Assembly (NCBI GenBank): GCA_038030265.1
Contig: CM075941.1
Coordinates: forward strand, 41,168,164 to 41,232,163
From: Corythucha ciliata
Lineage: Eukaryota > Arthropoda > Insecta > Hemiptera > Tingidae
Length of the DNA stretch: 64,000 nucleotides
Direction of reading: 5' to 3'
The notes beneath the pieces were generated by a model. That model was given only the letters and a program-made list of their open reading frames with translations. It did not search any database and was not told the origin of the DNA. Shown piece after piece: positions 45,642-55,864 of the stretch (positions are counted from its first letter, which is position 1; each line of letters opens with the position of its first letter). Position numbers and translations under genes: made by a program.

Positions 45642-45744
45642 AGTTTTGGTAACCAAGTTATCACGATGGCATGATTTTGGAAAATGCGTTACTTCCTCAT
45701 TGGCAAAATTGTCACAGTTTTTTGTTGGTTATAGTGTAATTGTC

Positions 45745-46030
45745 GTGGCTAAAATTGAGAAATAGCGTTCATTCACAGGTTACATTGAGGAAAAACTGTT
45801 CTTTTGCGGCTGAAGTTGAAAGAATGCACCTATTCGCGATTTATAGGCGATGCCCAGTGCTGGCCGTAATAAGAATAGTAAATCAAAAATGCGTTATTTC
45901 ACGGTTTTTTGAGACCTTTTTACGGTTAAAATGAAGAAAATAGGCTATAGTTCGAGGTAGAAGTGAGAAAAAGCACTCAGTTTCACCTAAAATGAAAGAA
46001 AAACGTTAATTCGACGCTACAGATAGTGCT
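45745..46030 (-). repeat. Family A minisatellite, inverted (cargo)
   Basis: Units GGCTAAAATTGAGAAA / TAGCGTTCATTCAC continue the inverted A repeats on the far side of the YqaJ-type element. Confidence 0.7.
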
Positions 46031-46039
46031 CATTCGAGT

Positions 46040-46099
46040 TAAATGGGGGGGGGGGGATTCTGTGCAACTCCTCTTGAGGAAAAACTGGATCCACCACGC
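46040..46099 (-). repeat. hAT-like terminus nested in the large unit
   Basis: Read on the minus strand it begins CAGGCGTGGTGGATCCAG, then TCCTCAAGAGG and a C run. No partner end is recognised. Confidence 0.4.
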
Positions 46100-46229
46100 C
46101 TGTGGGCAGATTCACTGGCGAAAATAACAGATGAACAATTGCCTTTTTGCAGGCTTGTAAGTTCTAACAGGATCTGGAGGTTAGAATCGCGTCAATTCAC
46201 GGTCATCAGAGACTAAATTTGCACAGAAA

Positions 46230-46720
46230 CGGTCACTATCCGTCAAAAAATAAATATCTGCTGGAAACCTGTCGTTTGTAACCTTCTATTTCGGATTTTA
46301 TGTCGAAAAATTGAAACTTCTCTCCCCCACCCCGGAAAGTGATACTTTTGGAGCTAAACTTTAAACTTTAGACCTGAAACGGTAAACAGAGCTGGCAGTT
46401 TCTCTCCCACCATAAGTATGGTGGGTCTTTATGGAACAGCGGGCTAAACACGATTTGAGCTAACCCAAACACACGAAATTGCGCGTCGAACCTTGCGAAA
46501 ATGGGATTTTAGTGCGAAAAATCAGCAAAATGGGTTTCCAAGTTAAGCCGACCCTCAAAATCGGTTTGTCAGCAACAAACATCCGCGAATTTTTGATTTT
46601 TGGCGAAACCGATGTGCGAAAATGTGTTGTATTTTTAGTGAGAAAAATCCGCAAAATTAGTTTTATGGAGCGAAATGTAATAAATTTGAGTTTCTGTTAG
46701 CCAGATCAGGGAAAATATTT
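46230..46720 (+). repeat. Family F minisatellite (cargo)
   Basis: Units with GCGAAAA.TGGG.TTTTAGTG and CCGCGAATTTTTG. The block near 46284-46350 is collinear with 27254-27330. Short open frames here are period by-products. Confidence 0.6.
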
Positions 46721-46819
46721 TTGGAATTTTGGGGGTGGGCAGCTGCCCCACGAAATCTGCGTTTTTAATTCTAGGGGAGGGCAACTGCCCACCCCTGCCC
46801 CCCGCTGGCTACGCCCATG

Positions 46820-47015
46820 GATGAAACAATCATTTTTGGCACTTACTACACTGGGGATGAATCGTCAGATTAACCGTTTTGAAGAACTCGAATATTTTGC
46901 CGCGAAAACGGTCGATTTGGCCATTCTCAGAGCAGGAATCATTTGTTTGGGACTTGTCCGGGCGAAAATCGTTAGCTTAGGCTGTTCAACGGCGCGTAGA
47001 GTCCAGTCTGGCATT
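46820..47015 (+). repeat. Family B minisatellite, right flank of hAT-like unit
   Basis: ATGAATCGTCAGATTAACCG-type units resume immediately after the right target duplication. Confidence 0.7.
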
Positions 47016-47019
47016 TAAA

Positions 47020-47830
47020 AATGTTTAAATCTAAGAAGAATTTAAAGGGGTCATTAAAATTAGTCATGTATTTTTTTATTATCATTTTTAATAATTTTTT
47101 ATTTCATTTTTTACTTTTACATTTTTTAGTTTTTTGGTCGTATCGTTGTGAAAAACTTTAATTTTCCCCTCCCCTCCATCACGGAGTTTATGTTATTTTA
47201 GCCTTCCTTTGATCCTCGTTCCCCCCCCCCTCTTTATTCTTCTGAGTCGGGGTTGTCTTTCCCTTTCTTTGGGATGGGGAACTTAGTTTTTAAGCTGACA
47301 CGTTTTTTCGTACTTCGAAAGCGTGGTCCAGCAAACACCCTCACCACAGGGGAGGAAGCGAAGTACCTCGCGAGTGGGGATGGAAGAGGGAACAGTAATA
47401 TACGGGGTTTTTCGTGCATTATTATGGCGACTGGTGACTAGAGACGTGCATCGTGAATGTGCCTGTTTTTGTTTCAAACGGATTTTTGATACGTTCATTT
47501 TGTCCCCATACGTTATTTCCCCTTAGTTCGGACGAGAAGCATTTTCTTGATTCCCAGTCAATTGCGGAATTCCACACTGTTTTATGCCACTGTTTATAAC
47601 GCCAATCCCAATTAAGGTGAGTGGTTATTGTTGCTGCCAGTCTGTAACTAAGTTGTTTCATCCCCCAGTTTGGGATTCTACTCCTCGACTCATCGGGAAT
47701 TTCCTTTCTGTAAATATTTTGCCCCCATTTGCCAGTCCTCAAATACAGTCCCTTTTTTCTTTCTATCCCAGTGATCCCCTTTCCATAAGGTATTAACTGT
47801 GGATATTGTACATATTAAGGCCCGATTTGA
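47020..47830. other. Low-copy DNA, no gene recognised
   Basis: Overlapping short frames on both strands between 47234 and 47796 have no family features. A C run lies at about 47221-47230. Confidence 0.45.
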
Positions 47831-47834
47831 TTGC

Positions 47835-48010
47835 CAAGCCAAGGTTCGAATGGTCGCAATCTGGCCATTTTTGGCGTTCAGAAGGTCGCTCAAGTGCCCC
47901 AGAGGATTTTTCATGGCGGGAACCATCAGCAGTTTTTTGAGACACTTACAGCCATCATTTTGACCCATTTTTCGAGTGGGAAATCGCCTGTCCACCCAAA
48001 CATTAATGGC
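47835..48010 (+). repeat. Family B minisatellite
   Basis: A few units (GGCCATTTTTGGCG, TTTTTCATGGCGGGAA) of low quality. Confidence 0.6.
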
Positions 48011-48275
48011 TAAATGGTAAGCTTATAGTATTTTTCCAAAAACTGCAAAAACACCAAATCTTCATAACTGTAGGATTTTTGAAGTAACAACACTCATCAT
48101 CGACCAATAAACAGGTTTTATTTGGTTCAATTAAATTTTTCGTTTCATCAATGAAAGGTGGTCGATAAACGTCAATTATGAATATTACAATCACTTTTTT
48201 TTTCAGTGTAATGTAGAACATAGCACACCATGTCTCAAGCCCCCCCCCCTTAAGCAAATACTGGATCCGCGCCTG
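48010..48275 (-). mobile_element. Right-end fragment of a hAT-like unit
   Basis: On the minus strand it starts CAGGCGCGGATCCAGTATTT, then GGGGGGGGGCTTGAG, as in the CAGACGCGGATCC ends at 2952 and 32120. No left partner found. Confidence 0.5.
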
Positions 48276-48317
48276 CAGGTGCCATTAAATAAATTAACCT
48301 GTCAAATAGCTTGAGCC

Positions 48318-48428
48318 ATGGACTTTATTAATCTGCAATCCAAAGCTGGAATCAAAGCCGGAAAAAAAGTAATTTCAAACGTCAGGGAACTCTATGAGCA
48401 AGCTTTAAAGAAGGAAGTTTATAAATAA
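48318..48428 (+). CDS. Short coding-like ORF (36 aa), function unknown
   Basis: The ATG is in a good Kozak-like context (GCCATGG). The peptide reads MDFINLQSKAGIKAGKK then VISNVRELYEQALKKEVYK, a lysine-rich sequence likely to form an amphipathic helix, with balanced residue use unlike the frames in repeats. It lies 43 bp past a hAT-like end. It could be a captured exon, a mobile-element leader peptide, or chance. I do not recognise the family. Confidence 0.25.
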   Translation: MDFINLQSKAGIKAGKKVISNVRELYEQALKKEVYK

Positions 48429-48429
48429 T

Positions 48430-50027
48430 TGTAATATTATACTTGCGATAGCATTGGCTACAGTGTTCGGACGATGGAGTAAGTGAGGAAATATGCACCA
48501 TGTGCCCTCCGAAACAGAATCCAAACCAATAAAATCCGTTTGTGCGAGCTTATAGCAAATGTATGGCGACCTTTTTCGTATTCTGCTTGAAAGCGGGAAA
48601 ATGGGTAAATATAAAATTATTTCACGGTTAATTATAATTCATCGTGTACAGTGGAAGAGTGAGATTTAAGTCTCTTCCTCTTGGCTAATCCTTGACTAAC
48701 ACATACACCGCACGCTCGTTCAAATGCTAGAGAAATTGGGGTACCGGATGAGGTAAGTTGATGATAATCTTAAGTAATAGTAATAGTGTGTGAAATAAAT
48801 GATGATGGTGTGTGTGTGTTGCAAGCAATGTTACACTGCAATGTGCTTAGCATATATATTGTGGCATATACATGCGTATAGCGTTTAACAAATATTCGTC
48901 GATCGGAAGGCTTGGGACCATCCGCTGTACATACGTCGCGTCGTCTGTATTTTGTTCATGTTAAGACGAACTCGTGCATCATATTTTTCAATCGCGTACT
49001 GACAGGTGTGGGCATTAAAGTCTCCCAGCGGACATCAACACCTCTAAATATAGAAAAAAATGATTTCAAACTATTGTTGGAAGGTGTTTGTCCCTTTACA
49101 GTACATCAACTTCTATCACGATTGGGTCTAATTATAGACGCACGTCTGGAATAAATTCGCCGTTAGTGATTCTGCACGAAAGAGAAATAAAAAAAAACCC
49201 TTCGTTTAGCCAACGCGCGTCACATTATTCGTAACTTTCAATTGCTTCAATACCGACTATTAGTTTTGGCGCTCTCAACATTTCTCCATTCGCACGACTT
49301 AAGCGGAACTTCCTTGCTCAAAGAAAGCCAGTTTGAAGGAACCTATTGTTTTGTTGTTTATTTTTTTATTTGTAAAGGATAGCCCTCGAACTTAATTACA
49401 CACCCTTGGCCCGACTGTTCCTCCTGCACCTCCTTCTCCATACTGTTCCCAAACGCTGTCATAAAAACTCTCCCGACAATTATCTATTGTAAATCTTTTG
49501 TTTACTCGTGTTCGTCGAAACTACGGAGGACTTGATTTCGCCGCCCATTGGCTTCCTGAATCTTTTAGGAAAGAAGAAGAAGAAGAATCAATCAAAACTG
49601 CACTCCACCCCCAATAAGTTAATTAATATATTGCACTGGGCGATTTAATTTGAATAATAACGGGTTTGTTTGCGGATCCTGGGAACGCAAATAAAAATAA
49701 AGAATACATAATAGAACGGTTTTGCTTTTCGAGGCGGTTTAAACAAACAAAACGAAGCTCGTTGTGCTTATATAAATAATTGAGCTGTGGACGAGTTTTA
49801 AAATACTTTTTCGATAAACTTTAGTGAAAAAAACGAGCAATTATAAAAAGAAATTCTTTTCTGCCGATACTTTTATTGTTGCGTGGCTACTATAGCAGGA
49901 ACTTGAAAATGCTAATTTAATCACGTCGACTTTTTTTTTAATTTTTTTATTTCGGTGGGTCTTTTAAAAGCTCATCTGCCCTGGATTCCTCGCGGCCTGT
50001 GACCTTCAGATTGCATCGTAGCTTCTC

Positions 50028-50061
<34 letters not shown>

Positions 50062-50790
50062 CTCGTCACTTTTATTGTTCGAAACTCTTCTTATAGTCCT
50101 TTTTATGACGTCACCGACTATTTTACTGGAGTACGGTATACTCTACATAAAAGTGAACAAAAAAACAACGAAAAAAAAACCAGGTCCCTGATCTTCACTT
50201 CAATGCTATGTAAATGAGGTGGGCCATTTCAAGGAAGCCCAGAAAACTTTTCTCCTCTTCTTCGTCTTCATCATCGTCTTCAGCGAAACAGCCGCGCCTT
50301 CTTTACTCTGGTCGACTCCCAAGGCTCTTCTTCAAGGCCTTTTTCGGTAGGGCTACTTCTTTTTTTTCTCTTCGTCTGTTTATATTTTGGGAGTCAACTT
50401 CTTTTTTTTTTAATGTCAACGGTTAGCCAACACGAATATTCTTTTCCTCTTCGCCCCCCGCCCCCCACCACTCTTTTTTCGTTTGTTTGACTTCGTTTGA
50501 AACATTTCTCCATTGCTTCATCACTGAAATTGCATTATTGTACTACTACTATTTTGAATTACCGGACGAGATTATATCTGTTGAACTTATAATCAAATCA
50601 GACAGAAAGGAAAGCAAAACGTTTGGAATGCTTCGTTGTCTCACGACGGCAGCAGCGTTGTAACTATAAATTGTAATGGAAGAGGAATTTCTCGACCAAA
50701 CTAACGACGCGTCTTGTTAAATGTCTCAAGGCCGTCGCTTTTCGCCGGAACGAATGTGAAGATGTTGCCAGTGCATCAAACAATGTGTTT
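48430..50790. other. Low-copy DNA, no gene recognised
   Basis: AT-rich with short frames only. It includes GAAGAAGAAG near 49572-49585, a 33-T run at 50029-50061 and TCTTCTTCG-rich sequence near 50250-50290. An 80-codon frame at 48912-49154 has no recognised features. Confidence 0.5.
50029..50061 (+). repeat. Poly-T run (33 T)
   Basis: Uninterrupted T tract; on the minus strand a poly-A. No retroposon body recognised beside it. Confidence 0.9.
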
Positions 50791-50794
50791 TCGT

Positions 50795-50930
50795 TCCAAT
50801 TTTAGCCGCTAGTTAAGCACTTTTTCTCCAATTTCATTCGCCAATTGGCGTTTTTTTCTGAATTTTTCATCGGCGATTCTTTCTTCTTGCAAATTTAGCC
50901 GCTAATTAGTGCCTTTCCTCCGCGGCTAAA
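50795..50930 (+). repeat. Family A minisatellite, short
   Basis: Four or five units of AATTTTAGCCGCTAGTTAAG / CACTTTTTCTCC type. Confidence 0.7.
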
Positions 50931-51049
50931 TAGAGAAAATAGAGAACACTGGCTACGTACTGGTCGGCGTGTAATGTCGAGTTCCGAACATATCAGGGGG
51001 CATCCGAGGTTAATCTTAAGACCCGGTTCTGCGTAACCTCAATGCGTTT

Positions 51050-51071
51050 GAGAGAGAGAGAGAGAGAGAGA
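51050..51071 (+). repeat. (GA)n microsatellite, LINE tail
   Basis: GAGAGAGAGA run directly abutting the AATAAAAT end of the minus-strand retrotransposon. Confidence 0.9.
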
Positions 51072-52059
51072 TTTTATTACTCAAAAACTATGAGTTATAC
51101 ACAAGCGAAGCTGCTCTAGAGGCTACTGTGCCCGTGTAAAGCAGCTCTATCGAATTAGTCAGTTTATACTGATAGTAACAACAGTTGAAAAATTCATGTG
51201 AGTACCTAGCATCCCAGCAATATCAAGTTAATATTCTACCAAAGTTTAAATTCATTGCTACTAATAAATAAATAACAGCTCATAACAAAAACAATGATAG
51301 ATGAAAATAAATACAATATCGAACAACACAAAACAACGGGAAAGATATGCATGCACGCCCAGCATCATAACTAACAATGACCTCAACACGTAAAACTCTC
51401 TCGTAACGGCCTCATCTTAACTTTTCCACTTTGAATGTGTCGGATAAAATTGTCACAATCAAAATAGAAGAAGGCACAGAACCACAACAATTTCGCTACT
51501 GCGCAAATTAACACAATAGTCAAGTTATCAAATAAATTAAGAATAGGAAGAAGAGAGAAAACCAAACAAGGAAAAGTAAAGTTATAAAAAAAAAGAAAAT
51601 ATATACTTAGAACAAAGGGCACGCATTAAAATGAACTGCTAAGAATGATAGTTGAAGAATGAAAAATGCTACCATCTTCTGGCTTATTCAGTGTCAAAGG
51701 TACTTAAAGTCTTCATGAAAAGAGAGCAAGAGACGCGTGAATAAATAAAAGGAACAAAGAAAAGAAATAACTAAGGAATTACGAATAATAAATAAAACAG
51801 GTTCTATACAATAACTAATGTAAAATGAAATATAATGAAATAAAGAGGATGAAGGAATGAAAAATAAAATGGAATTAGACAAATATACAGTCATCCACGA
51901 TTGCCCAGAAAAACATAGCGAAAAAGAACGATAAGAGAAAAGGGAGAAAAATAAAATAAAATAAATATATAAAAAATAAAAAAAGATCAAGAATATGAAT
52001 TGGAGATTGAAAGAGGGCCCCAACAAAGATCACCAAAACCACGAACAGATCAATCCGAG

Positions 52060-54395
52060 TAGTGGGAGGCGCAAAAAACAAACAACTTCTTGCGGAACAC
52101 CGGAAACGTCTTGATTGACCTAATCTCCCAGGGTATCGCATTCCAGAGCCTGGCGGACTCAATAATAAATTCACGGGCGAAGGCGGACGTCCGATGGGCC
52201 GGAATCATCATCAGCCTAGTCCTACCTCGAACACCCGCCTAGGGCGCATTAAAGGAGATCATTTCCCTCAAATAATTCGGACAGCGTGTGAGCAACAGCT
52301 TGTACAAGAAACACCCGAAAATAAATTTTCTCCTTACAGCAGGTTTAAGCCATTCGAGCTGGGAGTATTAGAGCGTCATGTGACAGTCATACGGCCCGAC
52401 ACATCATCAGGTCATTTTCTTGGGACTGTCCCACAAACAGCGCCGAACAATAATCATACGCCGGAAAAACCAGCGACCTAACAAGAAGCTCCCGTAGTAC
52501 ACGAGGCAAGCAGTCCTGAGCCGCCTTAAGCTGCCCTAGTGTGCGGAAGACCCCACGCACCACCCCCAGACAATGGCCTTTCCAAGAGAGGCACGAATCT
52601 ATCATGACCCCTAAGACTCTCATATTCTCCGAAAGGGGAATGTCTTGGCCCGGGAAGCTCGGAACAGGCGGTGGTACAGCCGAATAGATACGGCTCACAA
52701 ACGATCTGGACCCACAGACTCGGGTCTTTTCTATGTTCAGTGGCACATGATTACCAATCGACCATGAATACACAGCGGTCAAGATCCCCTCTGCCAGATC
52801 AGCCAGTCTGCACGAGTTATATGTATAATGACAAGGTCATCAGCGAAAAGATGGTATTCGCAGTGTCTCAAGCAAACGGGAACGTCAGACAACGTAACAG
52901 AGAGAAAATCAGGTCCCAAGACCGCTCCCTGTGGCACTCCGTCTGGCCTAAGCATGAGCGAAGACGACTCCCCAGCCTCCAGATCCTCTACCACCTGGCT
53001 CCGCCCCCCAAGTTACGAGGCCACCCAGCGCAAGACGCTGCTCGAGAATCCCAAACCGGCCGCCACCCGTAGTAGAATCCCATGATTTACCCAATCGAAT
53101 GCACTGCTAAAATCGAATTGAACAACTATTGTGACCTCCCCGCAGTCGATCGCCATACGAATATCTTCCACCACCTTGAGTAGCGCAGTCTGCGTACTAT
53201 GGCCCACTCTAAATCCCGACTGAAGACGGTTGATACGCCCATTTGACTTAAGGTACCTCATCATCTGCCTGTGCACCACCTTCTCCAGAACCTTTGATAA
53301 GCTTGGCAATACCGAAATGGGCCTGTAATCACCTGGGGCTCGCGGCCGTGGGAACTTAGGGAGCGCCCTCACCCTCGCAACCTTCCAAACCTAAGGTAAA
53401 ACCCCTGTCTGAAGCGACGCATTAAAGAGGGAGACCAGACTCGGAGATAGCCACTCCATGCACCGCCTAATGAAAGAAGTTGGCAGACCGTCAACACCCA
53501 CCGCCTCCGACCGAATCTCCTTCAAGGTCCAAGCGATCTCCTCAGGCCCGACATCCTCAAAATAAAAATTATCGTCGGAATACGGGACGGAGGGAACCTC
53601 GGTAACCACAGGAGTCTCGATGCCGCTGTTCGCGTTCACAAAGTGCCTATTAAGGTCATCAACCGGCAGCGCCAGCGGACCACTCCCACTCTTCGCCCCA
53701 CCAATACCCAGCCCTCGGAGCCGCTTCCAGACGATACGAGGGGCCTTTTTCTCTCTTAAAAGCTCATAAAAAATCCTTTTTTTGCAGCCCTGACGAGGGT
53801 AATGACCACGTTCCGCGCCCGACAAAACCGTTCCCTATCATCCGGCCTCCGCGATCTCCGCCACCGCCTCCGCAACGAATTTTTTCTCTAAATCTCATCT
53901 TCTGACGAGTTCATCAGAATTCGAATCGTGCGTCCTATTCAGCCGTCTGGGAGCATATTTATCAAAGATACCCAGTAGAAACCTACTGACTTGGGCCAAC
54001 TCATTGACACACCGAATCGATCGTAACGACAACCACGATTGTCCCGAACATTCCCGACTCAAAACCTCCCGATTCACGGCCTCCAAGTTACGCCGCCCCC
54101 ACATCCCTCGGCTTTCCTCCTTACGGTCGAGAGCATAATATACATACAGAGACTCGTTTTCAGACAACCCCGGCATCGAGCACTGTCCAAACAGATCACG
54201 ATCGGGATCGTGCAAACAGGGAATCACGATAAAATCTAGCAGTGAGGAACCCCCCACAAACGCATAGGTCGGGCGAAATGGCAGAAGTCCTAAATCAACT
54301 GTCGAGATTATACTGAGAACGAGGTCTCGGTCGGCCCTGTCAACAAAGAAATTAACGTTTGCATCCCCTCCTACGATGACATTCGAGTATTTCGT
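52060..54395 (-). pseudogene. Endonuclease-RT polyprotein remnant
   Basis: The endonuclease end (53895-54390) shows IVGGDANVNFFVDRADRD, the GDxN-type motif, and SSLLDFIVIP. RT: VGPEEIAWTLKEIRSEAVG and VDGLPTSFIRRCM (about 53480-53580), PGDYRPISVLPSLSKVLEK (about 53330), RLQSGFRVGHSTQTALLKV, VQFDFSSAFDWVNHGIL (motif A, about 53090-53130), PDGVPQGAVLGPDFLSV (motif B), HLFADDLVII (motif C, catalytic DD kept, about 52830-52860), LSENMRVLGVMIDSCLSWKG. The C-terminal part near 52080-52200 has HRTSAFAREFIIESARLWNA. Changes of frame at about 53380, 53000, 52785 and 52380 disable it. The enzyme would nick the target and copy its RNA there. Confidence 0.85.
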
Positions 54396-54399
54396 TTAG

Positions 54400-54800
54400 T
54401 CATTTAGGTGGACTGCCGCTGCGGTACGTTGCCTTTTAAGGGTAATGTTTATCACGGCCGATTTTTGCGGGTTTATTAGCACCCTCCATTTCTAACACCA
54501 TTCGTCCACTTGCTGCAAAAATAATTAATTGGTCATTTGTTCAGCTTCTAGTTGGTCATTATTCGAAGCGAGAACAGCAACGTCGTCTGCAAAGTGAACC
54601 AGAGTAAAGCCATTGCTACTTGGAAAGTCACTAGTGTGTAATATGAAGTACAAAAGTGGTCCCAAAATGCTTCCCTGAGGAACCCCAGCTAGATTCGCAG
54701 CAGCTGACGAGAAGGCCACTCGATATCTGACAGCAAAGGGACGTCCAGTAAGGTACGACAGGACTATAGGAGCAATCGATAATAAGTACTTATCGGGCTA
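54400..54800 (-). pseudogene. Jockey-like reverse transcriptase fragment
   Basis: Minus-strand reading: KYLLSIAPIVLSYLTGRPF, then VAFSSAAANLAGVPQGSILG (motif B), VHFADDVAVLAS (motif C), WRVLINPQKSAVINI and VHLND. It is distinct in sequence from the element beside it. It starts where a BEL LTR ends (54802) and stops where the next element's endonuclease begins. Nothing upstream of motif B remains, perhaps because the BEL element inserted there. Confidence 0.75.
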
Positions 54801-54801
54801 A

Positions 54802-55070
54802 TGTGGTTTTGCCTTCGATAGCAGACGAGGATGCACGAAATTTATTTTTGCACGAGCGAAAATGTACATATAAAAAAAAAACCGCGAGCGAGAGACGAAC
54901 GCACCAGAAGAGGTTGTGTGACTCGTCGCTATTTTTGTGAGTGAGGTTTTGTGGAAAAAGGAGAGAAAACAAGGGAAAGCCGGGAGAGCCGACAGCCATT
55001 AACTAATTTTGACAACAATTAAAAACAAACAAAATTGAAAATACTAAAAAAGATGAATTGGGACGAAACA
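54802..55070 (-). mobile_element. BEL/Pao-type LTR (3' LTR or solo remnant)
   Basis: Read on the minus strand it begins TGTTTCGTCCCAATTC and ends AAAACCACA, a TG..CA structure of 269 bp. It has AATAAA (complement of 54841-54846) near its end. The pol C-terminus lies immediately upstream (55075-55290), which identifies it as a 3' LTR. No second LTR is present. Confidence 0.65.
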
Positions 55071-55074
55071 TTCC

Positions 55075-55290
55075 GCCCGCCCTGAAGCAATTGGCTTCAG
55101 CAATTTTTACGATCGTCGATAGGTAACAAGGCGAATTTGGTTACTGGGCCTCTGGTACTCTTTAAAGCCGAGAGCTACGTTATCGATTTCTGGGATTCGA
55201 ATGGTGACGACGCGAACTTGTCCATCCTTAGCTGGAAATACCTTTGATATCCTGGCCACAAGTGATGTCTTTTAAGTAGACAAACCCCGA
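55075..55290 (-). pseudogene. BEL/Pao polyprotein C-terminus
   Basis: Minus-strand reading gives VARISKVFPAKDGQVRVVTI then RIP, the post-integrase C-terminal motif of BEL/Pao (and some Gypsy) polyproteins, then NQIRLVTY and a stop. ASGRAECFVPI-like sequence (reading into GGGCGGAATGTTTC) marks the pol/LTR junction seen in BEL elements. Only about 70 codons remain; upstream sequence becomes family A repeat near 55310. Confidence 0.65.
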
Positions 55291-55309
55291 TCGTCTGTAG
55301 TTCCAAGCT

Positions 55310-55470
55310 TTTTACAACAATTGAGAAAAAAGCTAATTCACAGCTTAGAGTAAAAAAATCGTAGGTAAAATTAAGTAAAACTAAAATGGAAAAGACGCCA
55401 TCTCTGCTTCTACTCTAATGGCTACTATGCGAATAAAATTGATATAAAACGCTAATTCATGGCTATTAGG
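55310..55470 (-). repeat. Family A minisatellite, inverted
   Basis: Units AATTGAGAAAAAAGCTAATT / CAC and GCTAATTCATGGCTA. Confidence 0.65.
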
Positions 55471-55489
55471 AGCGAAAAAAAGCTCTCTG

Positions 55490-55862
55490 TACATTCTATT
55501 CTCCAGGTCATAGGGGACCAAAACTTGTCAAAACCGACAAATGTTTCTAATTTTTTCTCGTGTTTTGAAGTGATTTTTGTCGTTTGAATCAGTCGAATGA
55601 TGTGATGTGCTGGGAGCTCCGAAAATTCTTTCATCGTCGAGGACCCAGCACATTCTATTCTCCTCGTCATTGGGGACCAAAACGAGTCAAAAACGGCGAA
55701 TTTTGTCCCATTTTTCTAGTGTTTTGAGGTGATTTTCGGTCTTTTGCATCAGGAGAATATGATGTGCAGGCATATGTGAAATCCCCTTCATCGAAGAGCT
55801 ATCAGCAATTTCGATTCTCGTGGTCACAGGGGACATGAACGTCTCAAAAGCCCTGTAAGCTG
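55490..55862 (+). repeat. 159-bp satellite, about 2.3 units
   Basis: ACATTCTATTCTCC starts at 55491 and again at 55650, each followed by GGGGACCAAAAC, GTCAAAA, TTTTGA.GTGATTTT and a GATGTG segment. A third partial unit (TTTCGATTCTCGTGGTCACA) starts near 55810. Short frames here merely follow the period. Confidence 0.8.
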
Positions 55863-55864
55863 GG

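Larger units (their letters stand above)
43784..45698 (+). mobile_element. YqaJ-nuclease-type DNA transposon (ISL2EU-like?), decayed
   Basis: The right end is GTTACTTCCTC followed by AT; the left end is a decayed GAAGTAGC. The well-kept relative at 58316-58804 shows the ends as GAGGAAGTAAC and GAGGGAGTAAC inverted, with AT on both sides. This longer copy has about 1.2 kb of interior absent from the short one, and that interior holds exon-like pieces of a YqaJ/SWIM-type protein. ISL2EU transposons are known to encode a YqaJ nuclease, hence the suggestion. Two MITEs (44380-44567 and 45458-45641) have inserted. Confidence 0.6.
43158..46819. mobile_element. 3.66-kb hAT-like unit carrying minisatellites and a second transposon
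   Basis: The left end is CAGGGGCGTAGCCAGC and the right end inverted is CATGGGCGTAGCCAGC. Both are followed by AGGGGTGGGCAG, giving about 45 bp of related terminus. Flanking 8-mers are GAAGAAAC (43150-43157) and GATGAAAC (46820-46827), 7 of 8 identical, as expected of an aged hAT target duplication. The cargo in order is inverted A repeats, a YqaJ-type element (43784-45698) with two MITEs inside it, more A repeats, another hAT-like end near 46050-46099, and F repeats. No hAT transposase is visible, so movement would need an enzyme from elsewhere. Confidence 0.8.
51050..54395 (-). mobile_element. Non-LTR retrotransposon with (TC)n tail, 5'-truncated
   Basis: The minus-strand order is endonuclease end, linker, reverse transcriptase, C-terminal region, about 1 kb of AT-rich 3' UTR (51075-52060), AATAAA (complement of 51073-51078) and a (TC)n tail at 51050-51071. 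The 5' edge near 54395 meets a Jockey-like fragment. Family features fit the Jockey/CR1 group. It is the best-kept retroelement in the window but has several frameshifts. Confidence 0.85.

Noticed and set aside
51694..52026. Minus-strand 110-codon frame rich in F, L, Y and I that looks like a membrane protein
   Set aside because: It lies in the AT-rich 3' UTR of the non-LTR element; the hydrophobic run comes from A-rich sequence on the plus strand.
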